A stretch of 52,831 nt of DNA from Candidatus Riflebacteria bacterium HGW-Riflebacteria-2 (GCA_002839435.1 PGYA01000031.1:1-52831); one strand, 5' to 3'; counted from the first letter of the stretch, positions 9,149 through 18,267 are shown. Notes: a model not told the origin generated them from the sequence alone. A program made the numbers and translations.

Positions 9149-10331
9149 GTCCGGGTTTTATTGCACTTTCGCAACAGAATTTGGGCCGGCGGCCATCGCC
9201 TGGCGACAGAGTGGCATCGTCGCTCTGCTGCTGCCAGAAACTTCACAGGCCTGCCTGAAACGCCGGATTAAGCAGAACTTTGCCGACTACTGCGAAACAC
9301 AGCCATCTTTGCCAGTCGGCAAGGCCATAAAACAGATTCAACTTTATTTTGCCGGGCAACCCTCTAATTTTAAGAGCATCAGCATTGATCTGACTGAATG
9401 CACGCCTTTCTGCCGGACAGTATATGAACAACTGCGTCAGGTTACTGCCGGCGCGACTACTTCATATAAAAATCTGGCCACAGCCTGCGACAAACCTGCC
9501 GCCGCACGCGCCATCGGCCTTGCCGCCGGCAAAAACCCTGTGCCCCTGCTGATTCCCTGCCATCGCGTTGTTAACGCGGACGGACGCCTCGGCGGTTTTT
9601 CGGCCGGTGGCGGTATTCCCCTGAAAGCCCGCATGCTGAGGCTTGAAGGTCATGCGATCGAAGAAAAGCCGGTCTGGCGAGTCAGACCACCACTGCTGAT
9701 AAGCGATTGCAACCTCGACGCCGTCTTGCGCCATCTCAGTCGAGCAGACAGCGATCTCGGTGATCTGATCAGAGTTGCACCGCGGTTCAATCTTGAATTC
9801 AACCCGGATACCTCGATATTTCAGGCGCTGCTCGAAGCAATCGTCTTTCAACAGCTGACCGGCAAGGCGGCGGCAACCATCTACCGTCGAGTACTTGCGC
9901 TGTTTTCCGGCAAAACCAGCGTTACCGCCCTTGATATTATTCGAGCCGATGAAGATGAACTGCGCTCGGCCGGCCTTTCTCAGAACAAGGTGCTGGCGAT
10001 CAAGGATCTCGCAAATTTTGCGGTTTCCGGCAAATTGCCTGACCATGATCAGATGCGGCTGATGTCAAATGCCGAGATTATCAGCCGCCTCACCCACATT
10101 CGCGGAATCGGCCGCTGGACCGTTGAAATGCTGCTGATATTCAAGCTCGGCCGCGCTGACGTCATGGCAGCCGATGACTACGGTCTGCGCAAAGGCCTTG
10201 CCGCAATCAGGCACAGCAAAGAGCTGCCAACGCCATCAGAACTGACGCGTCAGGCCGAGGCCTGGCAGCCCTACCGCTCTGTTGCCAGCTGGTATCTCTG
10301 GCGCGCCGCTGAAAACTACCGGATAGATTGA
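9111..10331 (+). CDS. Fused O6-alkylguanine-DNA alkyltransferase and AlkA-type DNA glycosylase
   Basis: This is a 406-residue fusion. Residues about 10-185 are an O6-methylguanine-DNA methyltransferase of the Ogt/Ada-C type, with the suicide cysteine in IPCHRVV (C150) and the DGRLGGFSAGG loop. Residues about 200-406 are an HhH-GPD glycosylase of the AlkA type. They include the helix-hairpin-helix RGIGRWTVEMLLIFKLGR, the catalytic-aspartate segment AADDYGLRKG (D355/D356) and the PYRSVASWYLWRA tail. Together they would remove alkyl groups from O6-guanine directly and excise N3-alkylpurines. The N-terminal Ada metal-binding and AraC regulatory domains are absent. The start MTTKKKTTK at 9111 is chosen because upstream codons lie inside the mini-protein gene. 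It is convergent with glgE, 40 bp away. Confidence 0.9.
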   Translation: MTTKKKTTKVQNESGFYCTFATEFGPAAIAWRQSGIVALLLPETSQACLKRRIKQNFADYCETQPSLPVGKAIKQIQLYFAGQPSNFKSISIDLTECTPFCRTVYEQLRQVTAGATTSYKNLATACDKPAAARAIGLAAGKNPVPLLIPCHRVVNADGRLGGFSAGGGIPLKARMLRLEGHAIEEKPVWRVRPPLLISDCNLDAVLRHLSRADSDLGDLIRVAPRFNLEFNPDTSIFQALLEAIVFQQLTGKAAATIYRRVLALFSGKTSVTALDIIRADEDELRSAGLSQNKVLAIKDLANFAVSGKLPDHDQMRLMSNAEIISRLTHIRGIGRWTVEMLLIFKLGRADVMAADDYGLRKGLAAIRHSKELPTPSELTRQAEAWQPYRSVASWYLWRAAENYRID

Positions 10332-10371
10332 TAATCAGCGGCGGCCAGATTGGGTCGTCCTTGCCGACAGC

Positions 10372-12312
10372 TTACTTTCGCAATACGAATACGTGTGCCG
10401 GTTCGTTATTCGGATCGAGCTCGACATAGTTCTTCGAACCGTACCACAGATAGCGCCTGTCAGTCAGCAGGTCATGCATCTGGTAACCCTGCTCTGAAGT
10501 CAGGCCAAAATGTTCGAGCGGAATATGAACGAATGCTGAATGTCTGATATGCGGATCGAGGTTGACCACGACAAGTATATGATTGTCGCCACAGGATTTG
10601 CCGTAGAACAGTATGCGGTCGTTATCGGATGCGAAGAACTTCAGATTGTCATATTCCTGCAACGCAGGATGCTCGCGGCGAATCTGATTGAGCCTGGTGA
10701 TCAAGTCGCAGATGTTGCCCGGAGCGTTCCAGTCGCGGGTTCTAATTTCGTATTTATCGCTGTGCATGTATTCTTCTTTGCCAGGCACCGGAATGCCTTC
10801 GCACAGTTCAAAGCCCTGGAAGATACCATAAACAGTCGACAGCGTAGCAGCGAGAACAGCTCTGATCTTGTAGGCGGGTCGCCCGCCACCCTGAAGGAAA
10901 GTCGGGAAAATATCTGGCGTGTTGGTGAACAGATTGGCACGATAGAAATCCGATTCGGGCGGAGTTGTCAGTTCAGTGAAATATTCGATCAGTTCGGCGC
11001 CGGTATTGCGCCAGGTGAAATAGCTGTATGACTGGGTAAAACCAAGCTTGGCGAGCGCTTTCATGACCTTCGGGCGGGTAAACGCTTCTGCCAGAAAAAC
11101 TGCATCAGGGTATTTCTTCTGCACTTCGGCAATAACCCAGTGCCAGAAGGCAAAGGGCTTGGTATGAGGATTATCGACCCGGAAAATCTTGACGCCACGC
11201 CGTGCCCAGAACAGGAAAATGCGCAGCATTTCCTTCCAGATATTCTTGTAATCAGCTGATTCAAAGTTTATCGGGTAGATATCTTCATATTTTTTCGGCG
11301 GATTTTCGGCAAACTTGATGCTGCCGTCTGGACGATGGCTGAACCAGTCTGGATGCTGCTTGAGATAGGGATGATCTGGCGAACAGTTGATGGCGAAATC
11401 GAGGGCAATTTCGATGCCGTGCTTCGCTGCCGCCTCTACCAGTTCGGCGAAATCGTCGAAGTTGCCGAGAGCCGGTTCGATCGCATCATGACCGCCAAAA
11501 TGGTTGCCGATCGAATAAGGGCAACCGGGATCTTCGGGTGCACAGACAAGACTGTTGTTGGGCCCTTTGCGCTTGCTGAAACCAACCGGGTGAATGGGCG
11601 GAAAGTAAAGCACATCGAAGCCCAGCGCAGCAATATGCGGCAGACGTTTAATAACGTCTTTGAAAGTGCCATGCCTGCCGGGTTCAAAAGCACATGATCT
11701 GGGAAAACATTCATACCAGGCGGCAAATCGCGCCTTAACGCGTTCGACCTGTACACAAAAGGGCTGACTTTCGACGCGGGTAGCCGGATCAGGGTTTTGC
11801 GCGAGCAGTTCAACCAGGCGATCGTTGCTGAGAATATTCCATTTCTGCAGGTCGTCTCCCTCTTTTTCAGCTTTCACCAGAGCTTTTTTGAGCTGGTCGC
11901 GACCAACCGGCGTCAGCCATGAACCGTAAGTCCTGGCCAGGGCAATGCCTTCGAGCAGATCTGAAGCAAAATCGGTGGCAGCCTCAACTTTTTTACGCGT
12001 ATCAAAAACCCAGCTGCCGTAATCTTCACAATAAGCCACGATCTTGTATTCGTAAATTCCAACCTGCTCGACCTTGAAACTGGTTTCCCAGAGATCGAGG
12101 CCGGGGTTGCTGCAACGCATTTCGACCTTGTTCCAGTTTTTCTTTTTCTGGTTGCGGTATTCTACCCAGACGGCGATCTTGTCGTGGCCATCGCGAAAAA
12201 TATCGGCAACTACCGGGACTTCATCGCCGACTTCACGTTTAAGCGGATAAAGACCGGCATCGACTGTCGGTCTGACATTCTCTATCAATACGCGTTTGCG
12301 GTTTCTGGTCAT
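10372..12312 (-). CDS. glgE: Alpha-1,4-glucan:maltose-1-phosphate maltosyltransferase
   Basis: This is a 646-residue GH13 enzyme that transfers maltose from maltose-1-phosphate to the non-reducing end of an alpha-1,4-glucan. The N-terminus has the diagnostic RVLIENVRPTVDAG and VVADIFRDGHDKI segments of the GlgE beta-domain. The barrel carries the nucleophile in FRVDNPHTKPFAFW (about D380) and the acid/base in FLAEAFTRPKVM (about E409). The GlgE-specific FTNTPDIFPTFLQGGGRP and VYGIFQGFELCEG follow. Length matches the family. The start lies one base after the stop of glgM, so the two are co-transcribed and probably coupled. No glgB, treS or pep2 gene is visible nearby, so the maltose-1-phosphate most likely comes from GlgM. 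Confidence 0.95.
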   Translation of the reverse strand: MTRNRKRVLIENVRPTVDAGLYPLKREVGDEVPVVADIFRDGHDKIAVWVEYRNQKKKNWNKVEMRCSNPGLDLWETSFKVEQVGIYEYKIVAYCEDYGSWVFDTRKKVEAATDFASDLLEGIALARTYGSWLTPVGRDQLKKALVKAEKEGDDLQKWNILSNDRLVELLAQNPDPATRVESQPFCVQVERVKARFAAWYECFPRSCAFEPGRHGTFKDVIKRLPHIAALGFDVLYFPPIHPVGFSKRKGPNNSLVCAPEDPGCPYSIGNHFGGHDAIEPALGNFDDFAELVEAAAKHGIEIALDFAINCSPDHPYLKQHPDWFSHRPDGSIKFAENPPKKYEDIYPINFESADYKNIWKEMLRIFLFWARRGVKIFRVDNPHTKPFAFWHWVIAEVQKKYPDAVFLAEAFTRPKVMKALAKLGFTQSYSYFTWRNTGAELIEYFTELTTPPESDFYRANLFTNTPDIFPTFLQGGGRPAYKIRAVLAATLSTVYGIFQGFELCEGIPVPGKEEYMHSDKYEIRTRDWNAPGNICDLITRLNQIRREHPALQEYDNLKFFASDNDRILFYGKSCGDNHILVVVNLDPHIRHSAFVHIPLEHFGLTSEQGYQMHDLLTDRRYLWYGSKNYVELDPNNEPAHVFVLRK

Positions 12313-12313
12313 G

Positions 12314-13525
12314 CTATTTTCCCTTGATCAATGATTTGTAGAGATCGACAGTCTGCGCCGCGATTGACTTCCAGCTGAAGGTTTCCTCGACGCGACGGCG
12401 GCCAGCGGCTGCCATGCTTTTGCGCTTCTGCGGATCAGCCATTAGTTTATTGATTTCGTTGGCGAGATCGCGCGCGAAAACATCGGGGTTAAGCGCTTCG
12501 AACGGCGATTCACTCATCTGCTCGAGTGACACCAGGCGGCCAGTGACATCATCGATGACCACCTCGGGAATACCGCCAACAGCGCTGGCCACGACCGGGG
12601 TACCGCAGGCCATCGCTTCGAGATTGATAATACCAAAAGGTTCATAAATGGAGGGACAACAAAAGACACCAGCGTGCGAATAAAGTTCGATAAGGGTTTT
12701 GCGGTCAACCATTTCGCGTATCCAGTGGATATTGCCGCGATGCTGCGATGCCGCCTTGACGCCGTCTGTCATTTCTTTTTCGATCTCTGGTGTATCAGCA
12801 GCACCAGCCGCCAGAACTACCGGAATATCGGGGTTGAGATATTTGATCGCATTGACCAGGTGGATAATCCCCTTCTGGCGGGTAATGCGGCCAACGAACA
12901 AAAGATATGGAATCCCCGGATCGAAATCGAAACGCTTGAGATGCCCGGTTGACTCAGTCTTTTTGAATTCATCGGTGTCGATGCCGTTGTATATTACTTT
13001 CAGGCGATCTTCGGCGACATTGAACAGACCATTGATATCAGCGCGGGTGCCTTTGCTTACCGCTATTACTGCGTCAGCCATTTCAATTGCCATTTTCTCG
13101 ATCCAGAGAGAGAAGTCGTAACCGCCGTGCAGTTGTTCGCGCTTCCATGGGCGCAGCGGCTCAAGCGAATGCGTGGTGATAACGAGAGGAACGCCAAAAT
13201 TCAGCTTTGCCCAGATGCCGGCCATGTGAGTATACCAGGTATGGCAATGCACCACGTCTGCATCGACCCCTTCCCCAACCATTTTGAGATCGCGGTCGAT
13301 CGTCTTGAAAACGGACTGCAGGCCGCGGTTAAGGTTCGGGTAAGATGCCGAAGGCTCAAAACCGGTTGCCTTGAGAGAACCGCTGTTGAGCTTCTGGTCG
13401 CCGTAGCAACGCACTTCTACTTCAGCCAGGTGCGAAACCTCTTTGGCGAGATATTCGATATGAACGCCGGCGCCACCGTAAACAAGCGGGGGATACTCGT
13501 TGGTAAAATACAGAACCTTCATCAT
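12314..13525 (-). CDS. glgM: GT4 glycosyltransferase, glycogen synthase / maltose-1-phosphate synthase type
   Basis: This is a 403-residue GT-B enzyme starting MMKVLYFTNEYPPLVYGGAG; the ATG at 13525 (or the adjacent one at 13522) follows AAGGAG. It matches the actinobacterial-type glycogen synthase family, now known in mycobacteria to make alpha-maltose-1-phosphate from ADP-glucose and glucose-1-phosphate. Key segments are the glycine loop GGAGVHIEYL, DVVHCHTWYTH, HSLEPLRPWKREQL, the donor-site FVGRITRQKG and the EPFGIINLEAMACGTPVV motif with its two glutamates. It directly precedes glgE, the enzyme that consumes maltose-1-phosphate, which is the main reason for preferring GlgM over a classical glycogen synthase. 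Confidence 0.88.
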   Translation of the reverse strand: MMKVLYFTNEYPPLVYGGAGVHIEYLAKEVSHLAEVEVRCYGDQKLNSGSLKATGFEPSASYPNLNRGLQSVFKTIDRDLKMVGEGVDADVVHCHTWYTHMAGIWAKLNFGVPLVITTHSLEPLRPWKREQLHGGYDFSLWIEKMAIEMADAVIAVSKGTRADINGLFNVAEDRLKVIYNGIDTDEFKKTESTGHLKRFDFDPGIPYLLFVGRITRQKGIIHLVNAIKYLNPDIPVVLAAGAADTPEIEKEMTDGVKAASQHRGNIHWIREMVDRKTLIELYSHAGVFCCPSIYEPFGIINLEAMACGTPVVASAVGGIPEVVIDDVTGRLVSLEQMSESPFEALNPDVFARDLANEINKLMADPQKRKSMAAAGRRRVEETFSWKSIAAQTVDLYKSLIKGK

Positions 13526-13612
13526 TTTCTCTCCTTGCTCTGTCATCTGGGCTGATTATAACATGACGCCCCCAGGTTGTCGCAAGAGAAAGAAACCCTG
13601 TTTAAAGATTCG

Positions 13613-15157
13613 TTACTGATCGTGCAAGGTGCATCTGATCTCGTAATTGATGCCATTGCGCCGGATCTCATACCTGCCGCCACCCGGGCATTCGGGAACA
13701 GCCTTGATAAGCCCCTTTTCCTTGAGATACTCAAGCCCGAAAGATTCGGGGAGCTTATCTTCTTCGACCAGCAGGCTTTCGAGCGCATGATAAAGAGACT
13801 TACGTACTGCCCGGCAGGCGGCTGCCTTTTTGTCGGCCGAGGCGCTGGTGGCAACGCTCTTCTCGCGGTGACCTCTGACATTTTTCCTGATGGCTGCGCG
13901 TAATTTGTCAATATGCGGAGCTGATATGGCGGCGGCGGCACCGGTTACCCCGGTGATACCAGAAACCACAGTTTTTTCTTCAAGACCTGCAATACCGATT
14001 TTCAGCCAGTTGCCATCGGCAGTAACCTTTATGGCATCGATCAGCTTGAGACCCTGCTGGCGTGACTCTTCCGGCAACTGGCCCATCTGATTGGCGGCCA
14101 TGTGACGAACCGCCTGCAGTTGCTGTTTGCCGATTGCCACCCATTGTTCGAGCAGGTTTTTATCATTGATTTTTGTCTTGAATTCAGCGCTGACAGCATT
14201 TACCAGTATGCGCAAACTGTCGAATGGCTTGAGATAATTTGAAGCATCGACGCGCGGAATCTTTTTTGACCAGACCGGATGACTGATGCTGCCATGAATC
14301 GAGCAACTGAGCTCTCGGCTTTTATTGAGGCTGTAGATACCACTCTGCGGACAACGCACGTCTTCAGACAGGTAGCCGCCTGCTCTGAGTGCGGCATGGT
14401 CGAATTCAGTCATCTCGACGCCCTTGTCGGCCTGGTATAACTGCATCGCCGAGTTGAGAACCTTGAAATTAGCCAGACAGGTGTTCGATTCGGCCCGCTT
14501 GCCACTCTGGGCTTTTTCGTCAAGCCAGCGCTTTATCCGCTCGATGTCTATTTCTGCTGCGATAAGAGTGTTTTTGCCATCAGCTTCTCCAGCCAGAGAA
14601 CGCCAGCGTTCGCTGATATCAGAAGCACCTGCTGTTGCTGCGAGCAGGGTAATGCCCTGTGGCGTCACTTTCAAGCTCAGATTGAAAGATGGCGTTGGAA
14701 TACTGTATTCAACCAGTTCCTTTTCGTTGCTTACTGGTTCCAGACCTGCTTTTGCCATGCGCGCGCGCACGCGCGAAAGCAGGTCCTGCGGCCTGGTGCG
14801 CGCGGAAATACTTAGCGCCGGCCGCAGTTCTTCGTCAATCGAGAGCCAGAGTGCGCCATCCGGAATAAAAGCACCTGAGTCGGCAAAGCTTATAAGTCTT
14901 TTGAAAAAACTGGTAAAACTGAACTTGCCAGGAAAATGCTGACGCATCTGCGCTTCGATCTTTTCGAGTTCTCCGGCGTTTTCAGGTTTGAGCAGCTCAC
15001 GGGCCTGCTCAAGATAGAGGTTGAAAATCCGGCCGGCATTTATGTAAACCGCGCCGAGACTGTCTGATTTTAGAATTTGCGCCCGGTTCTTCGCTGAAGC
15101 CGTCGTCGCACAAAGCAGAATCACCATAACCAGCAACAGTTTCGTCAGCTTATGCAT
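13613..15157 (-). CDS. Secreted protein with two pseudopilin-like Cys/His modules
   Basis: This is a 514-residue protein with a clear signal peptide (MHKLTKLLLVMVILLCATTASA). The first 200 residues are a mixed alpha/beta scaffold resembling DUF3352-type secreted proteins. Two copies of a cysteine module follow. One spans C227, C269, C285 and H288 (DVRCPQSGIYSLNKSRELSC). The other lies at the very C-terminus (C448, C490, C509, H512; PECPGGGRYEIRR). Both have exactly 42 residues between the first two cysteines. The modules look like the soluble end of GspG/ComGC-type pseudopilins, yet there is no prepilin cleavage site or N-terminal pilin helix. A related giant protein lies at 47.8-50.7 kb. It is followed downstream by the glgM start and may be expressed alone. 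Molecular function unknown. Confidence 0.7.
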   Translation of the reverse strand: MHKLTKLLLVMVILLCATTASAKNRAQILKSDSLGAVYINAGRIFNLYLEQARELLKPENAGELEKIEAQMRQHFPGKFSFTSFFKRLISFADSGAFIPDGALWLSIDEELRPALSISARTRPQDLLSRVRARMAKAGLEPVSNEKELVEYSIPTPSFNLSLKVTPQGITLLAATAGASDISERWRSLAGEADGKNTLIAAEIDIERIKRWLDEKAQSGKRAESNTCLANFKVLNSAMQLYQADKGVEMTEFDHAALRAGGYLSEDVRCPQSGIYSLNKSRELSCSIHGSISHPVWSKKIPRVDASNYLKPFDSLRILVNAVSAEFKTKINDKNLLEQWVAIGKQQLQAVRHMAANQMGQLPEESRQQGLKLIDAIKVTADGNWLKIGIAGLEEKTVVSGITGVTGAAAAISAPHIDKLRAAIRKNVRGHREKSVATSASADKKAAACRAVRKSLYHALESLLVEEDKLPESFGLEYLKEKGLIKAVPECPGGGRYEIRRNGINYEIRCTLHDQ

Positions 15158-15286
15158 TGTAACTCCTTAGCATGTCCTCTTAATTTTCTTCATTCTACAC
15201 CTCAACGTCAAATGATGAAAGCCCCCCTGCTTTTTTTCGCGCAACGATCTTTGTATTTCTGCGCCTTTGTACGAAGTTTCCCAGTC

Positions 15287-15317
15287 AAAAAAACTGCCCC
15301 GCACCTGAATGCGGGGC
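15287..15317 (-). terminator. Rho-independent terminator of the M48 protease gene
   Basis: A perfect 8-bp GC-rich stem (GCCCCGCA at 15296-15303 pairing with 15310-15317) encloses a 6-base loop. On the minus strand it is followed by seven T residues (15287-15293). It lies 27 bases after the M48 stop codon. Confidence 0.93.
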
Positions 15318-15343
15318 AAGTTCTCGAAAATTATGGTGGCGAG

Positions 15344-16534
15344 TTACATTCCGGCGGCCTTGCGCAGGGCCATGTAATGTTCCTTGGCTTTCTGGTAATT
15401 GTTGAAGGATGCCATGATTTCGTTCATCGGAGCCTGTTGCTGAACCTTATACTGATAATCCTGCTGGTGGTATAGATATGCTTCGTAGGCGGCCTGAATC
15501 TGCTGATTGGTAGGCCTGGCGGTTGAAGTCTGGGTTGAGGTCTGACTGTTACTCTGACTAGGGGAAGAATGCCAGGTCGTGGTATTGGCAACAGTGCCTG
15601 TGCTGGTGTTATTAGAAGCAGTAGTAGTGGTTGTTGGGGCCTGAGAGACCTGTTGTGCCTGGTTCTTCGGCAGCTTTGCTATCTGCTTTTTAACCGCGTT
15701 GATTCTATCTGTGGTTGGCGGATGCGTCGAGAAATACTTGGTAACCTTTGATGCCTTACTGTCATTGTTGATCTTGTCAAAAAAGGTCAACAGACCGTTC
15801 GGATTGTAGCCGGCCGCGTGCATGTATTTTACGGCGCAGGCATCAGCTTCGAATTCATCGTTGCGTGAAAATTTGAGATTGGCAAAATAAGCGGCAATTG
15901 CGGCAAAAGGCGCGGCCTTCTGGGTCTTTTTATAAAGACCCATGCCGATGACGAGAGCGGTCATCAGACCAGATTTTTCAGCCTGCCTGACGCTGTGTTT
16001 GCGATCGACATGCCCCATTTCGTGAGCTACCACACCGGCCAGTTCATGATCGCTGCCACACATCTTCATCAGACCTTTGGTCACATAAATATAACCGCCT
16101 GGAGCAGCGAAGGCATTTACTTCATCTGTATTGAGAACAGCAAAACGCCATGTGAGATCTTTTCTTTCGACCTGACCGATAAGCTTACGGGCAACCGTGC
16201 CAAGACGGTTGAGCATGGCCTTGTCGCTTGAGAACCCGGGGTCTTTCTTGAGCGATTCATGGGTCTTTTCGCCCATTGAGACTTCCCATGACTGTTCCCA
16301 TTTGCCGAGAAAAGCATTTGTTTCAGGCGCCTGCGCGCGTGACTGGTCGAGGACAGCCTGATTATCTTCATTAACACCGCCAAAGGTGCGGTTAACCGTC
16401 GCGCTGACACGGTTCAGCGCACCGCCGACTTCGCCGAGCACCTTCCCGAGATCAAAAGCCTGGGCCTGGCCTGCGAATGAGGCCTGAAACAGCAGACAAA
16501 TCACGAGAACCAGCAGGTGTTGTTTATATCTCAC
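15344..16534 (-). CDS. Secreted M48-family zinc metalloprotease
   Basis: This is a 396-residue protein. Residues 1-26 are a signal peptide. The catalytic domain carries the zinc motif AHEMGHVDRKHS (H171, E172, H175) and the third ligand in NDEFEADACAV (about E227). The substrate-groove segment NAFAAPGGYIYVTKGL is typical of BepA/LoiP-like periplasmic members rather than membrane HtpX. After STHPPTTDRI the protein has a Thr/Ser/Gln-rich linker, not TPR repeats, and ends in a Tyr/Gln-rich helix. Family members clear misassembled outer-membrane proteins. It is transcribed divergently from the FecR-cyclase operon and has its own terminator. Confidence 0.9.
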   Translation of the reverse strand: MRYKQHLLVLVICLLFQASFAGQAQAFDLGKVLGEVGGALNRVSATVNRTFGGVNEDNQAVLDQSRAQAPETNAFLGKWEQSWEVSMGEKTHESLKKDPGFSSDKAMLNRLGTVARKLIGQVERKDLTWRFAVLNTDEVNAFAAPGGYIYVTKGLMKMCGSDHELAGVVAHEMGHVDRKHSVRQAEKSGLMTALVIGMGLYKKTQKAAPFAAIAAYFANLKFSRNDEFEADACAVKYMHAAGYNPNGLLTFFDKINNDSKASKVTKYFSTHPPTTDRINAVKKQIAKLPKNQAQQVSQAPTTTTTASNNTSTGTVANTTTWHSSPSQSNSQTSTQTSTARPTNQQIQAAYEAYLYHQQDYQYKVQQQAPMNEIMASFNNYQKAKEHYMALRKAAGM

Positions 16535-16667
16535 AAGGGTACCTCATATTAAAACAGTATGATTAATTCTATTTATCAGGAGGCAAAGCGTCAACCCCCC
16601 ACCGGCATTATTTATGCTGACCTGCTGTGACGCTCTTGCCTGGCCGATCAGCTTGAATCTCTAGTTA

Positions 16668-16693
16668 AACGGCGTTGACTTGTAAACGCCGTT
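16668..16693 (+). promoter_or_regulatory. Perfect 9-bp inverted repeat upstream of the FecR gene
   Basis: AACGGCGTT at 16668-16676 and AACGCCGTT at 16685-16693 form a perfect inverted repeat with an 8-base spacer. A TTGACT box (16675-16680) overlaps the left arm, and TATAGA (16696-16701) follows after a short 15-bp spacing. The arrangement fits an operator over the -35 box of the fecR-cyclase promoter. It could also form an RNA hairpin in the leader if transcription starts upstream. Confidence 0.5.
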
Positions 16694-16751
16694 GTTATAG
16701 ACTTGCACAGCAGACCTGCGACTAATAGACAGGTTTATAGAGGAGCACAAC

Positions 16752-18263
16752 ATGGAAATCGACAACAGACCTGCCGTTATCATTATTCTTGCAATTCTTG
16801 TGTTATTTATCAGCCTGCCAGCTCAGGCCGTCGATCTCTCAGCTACAGAGATTACCGACGCCAAAGGCCGGGTCGAAGTTAAAAAGACAGTCGATGCTGT
16901 TTTCAAAAAGCTGCACAGCAACCTGAAGCTGGCCGGCACAATGAAAAGACTCGATGGTGGCGACAAGGTTCGTACATATGAAAAAAGCTCGGCCGAAATG
17001 GCTCTCAAAGAAACCTGTATTCTCGGTGTAAAAGAGCAGAGTATATTCGAAGTCCCCCAGGTTCTCGGCCAGGAAGCCATAAAACAACTGAACGCGCAGC
17101 AGGGAACAATACTGTTCAAAGTTGTCAGTGGCAGCAATTTTCAGGTACAGACAGCCGATGTAATTGCCGGAGTTAAAGGAACCCTGTTCGAGCTCGACAT
17201 TGTCGACAACTTCGTCAACCTCATCGAAACGCCGGCCATTCAGCTCGGAACACTATATCCGGGGGCAACTAACGTCAGCGTTTACAAAGGCGAGGTTGAG
17301 CTCACCCACCGCCAGACCAACCAGAAAAGAACCCTGAAAGAGGGAGAATCGATTAGCGCAGTAAGCTCAATACTCATGGGATTAGATCCGATACTGGGCG
17401 GAGGGTTTACCTCTCTACAAAAGTTTATTCCCATCGATCGGCTTACCCAGCGTTATTCAAGCCAGGCCGCCGGTCTGCTTAATATCGGAGCCAACATTCC
17501 TGGTATTTCTCAATTTCAGGGGCTTGGCAATTTCAACAACGTTCTCGAAAACAATCGACTTTCCCGCATGTTTGACGGCATGAACGACAACATTCGAAAA
17601 TCTGTAGCTGGGCTGGAGCACAAGATGGGCCTGACCAGCGCGTATGAGTATATAGGCAATAATGAATATCTGGAATTGGGAAAAGATATCTCAGAAGCTT
17701 TTGGCAAAGAATTCAAGGCTGACTTTTCGAAGTTCCGCAAGGAAAGCCGACCATTTTCAGTTTCTGACCGCTACAAGGAGATATTTATCGGTAACCAGAT
17801 ATTTGCGGCCTGCAAGGCGACTGCCAATTCAAGAATGGCGAAGTTCGAACCGCTCGACGAAGGGCTGCAGCTAACCGAAGGCAATGCCGCGTTTCGCGTG
17901 CACAGGTTTAAAAACACCAGCACTGACCTTGAGTTTATCGCCAGCCATTACCTGTCCGACAAGAAACTGGTCACAACCGTTAAGGTTCTCAAGGGAGAGC
18001 TCTATGGCCGCATCCCCGGCAGTCTCGAGCACTTCAAAGTTCCAAACCAAGAAATGTCATTCGTTTACGACACTGAAACAGGTCAGGGTGGCTGGGTAAA
18101 TGCCTCTCCAGGTGCCCTTGACAAAGACCTCGCAACCTACCAGTTCGGCGTCGCCAAGCGACTTGCTGAAGAAAAATCCAGACACGATAAGACATCCACC
18201 GAGAAGAAAAAGCAACTCGGCAACAAAGTCTTGAACAAGATAAAAATCAAGAAATTCTGGTAA
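16752..18263 (+). CDS. Secreted FecR-domain protein
   Basis: This is a 503-residue protein with a signal peptide or N-terminal anchor (residues 7-26). A FecR-type beta domain spans about 30-205: GRVEVKK, LKLAGTMKRLDGGDKVRTYEKSSAEM-like region, then GVKGTLFELDI and VYKGEVELTHRQ. The C-terminal half is helical and beta-mixed without a recognised family and ends in a basic tail. In gammaproteobacteria FecR relays iron signals to an ECF sigma factor; stand-alone FecR proteins elsewhere are probably periplasmic ligand or stress sensors. GAGGAG precedes the ATG. The CHASE2 cyclase starts 4 bases after the stop, so this protein probably acts as its periplasmic partner. Confidence 0.8.
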   Translation: MEIDNRPAVIIILAILVLFISLPAQAVDLSATEITDAKGRVEVKKTVDAVFKKLHSNLKLAGTMKRLDGGDKVRTYEKSSAEMALKETCILGVKEQSIFEVPQVLGQEAIKQLNAQQGTILFKVVSGSNFQVQTADVIAGVKGTLFELDIVDNFVNLIETPAIQLGTLYPGATNVSVYKGEVELTHRQTNQKRTLKEGESISAVSSILMGLDPILGGGFTSLQKFIPIDRLTQRYSSQAAGLLNIGANIPGISQFQGLGNFNNVLENNRLSRMFDGMNDNIRKSVAGLEHKMGLTSAYEYIGNNEYLELGKDISEAFGKEFKADFSKFRKESRPFSVSDRYKEIFIGNQIFAACKATANSRMAKFEPLDEGLQLTEGNAAFRVHRFKNTSTDLEFIASHYLSDKKLVTTVKVLKGELYGRIPGSLEHFKVPNQEMSFVYDTETGQGGWVNASPGALDKDLATYQFGVAKRLAEEKSRHDKTSTEKKKQLGNKVLNKIKIKKFW

Positions 18264-18267
18264 AAAA

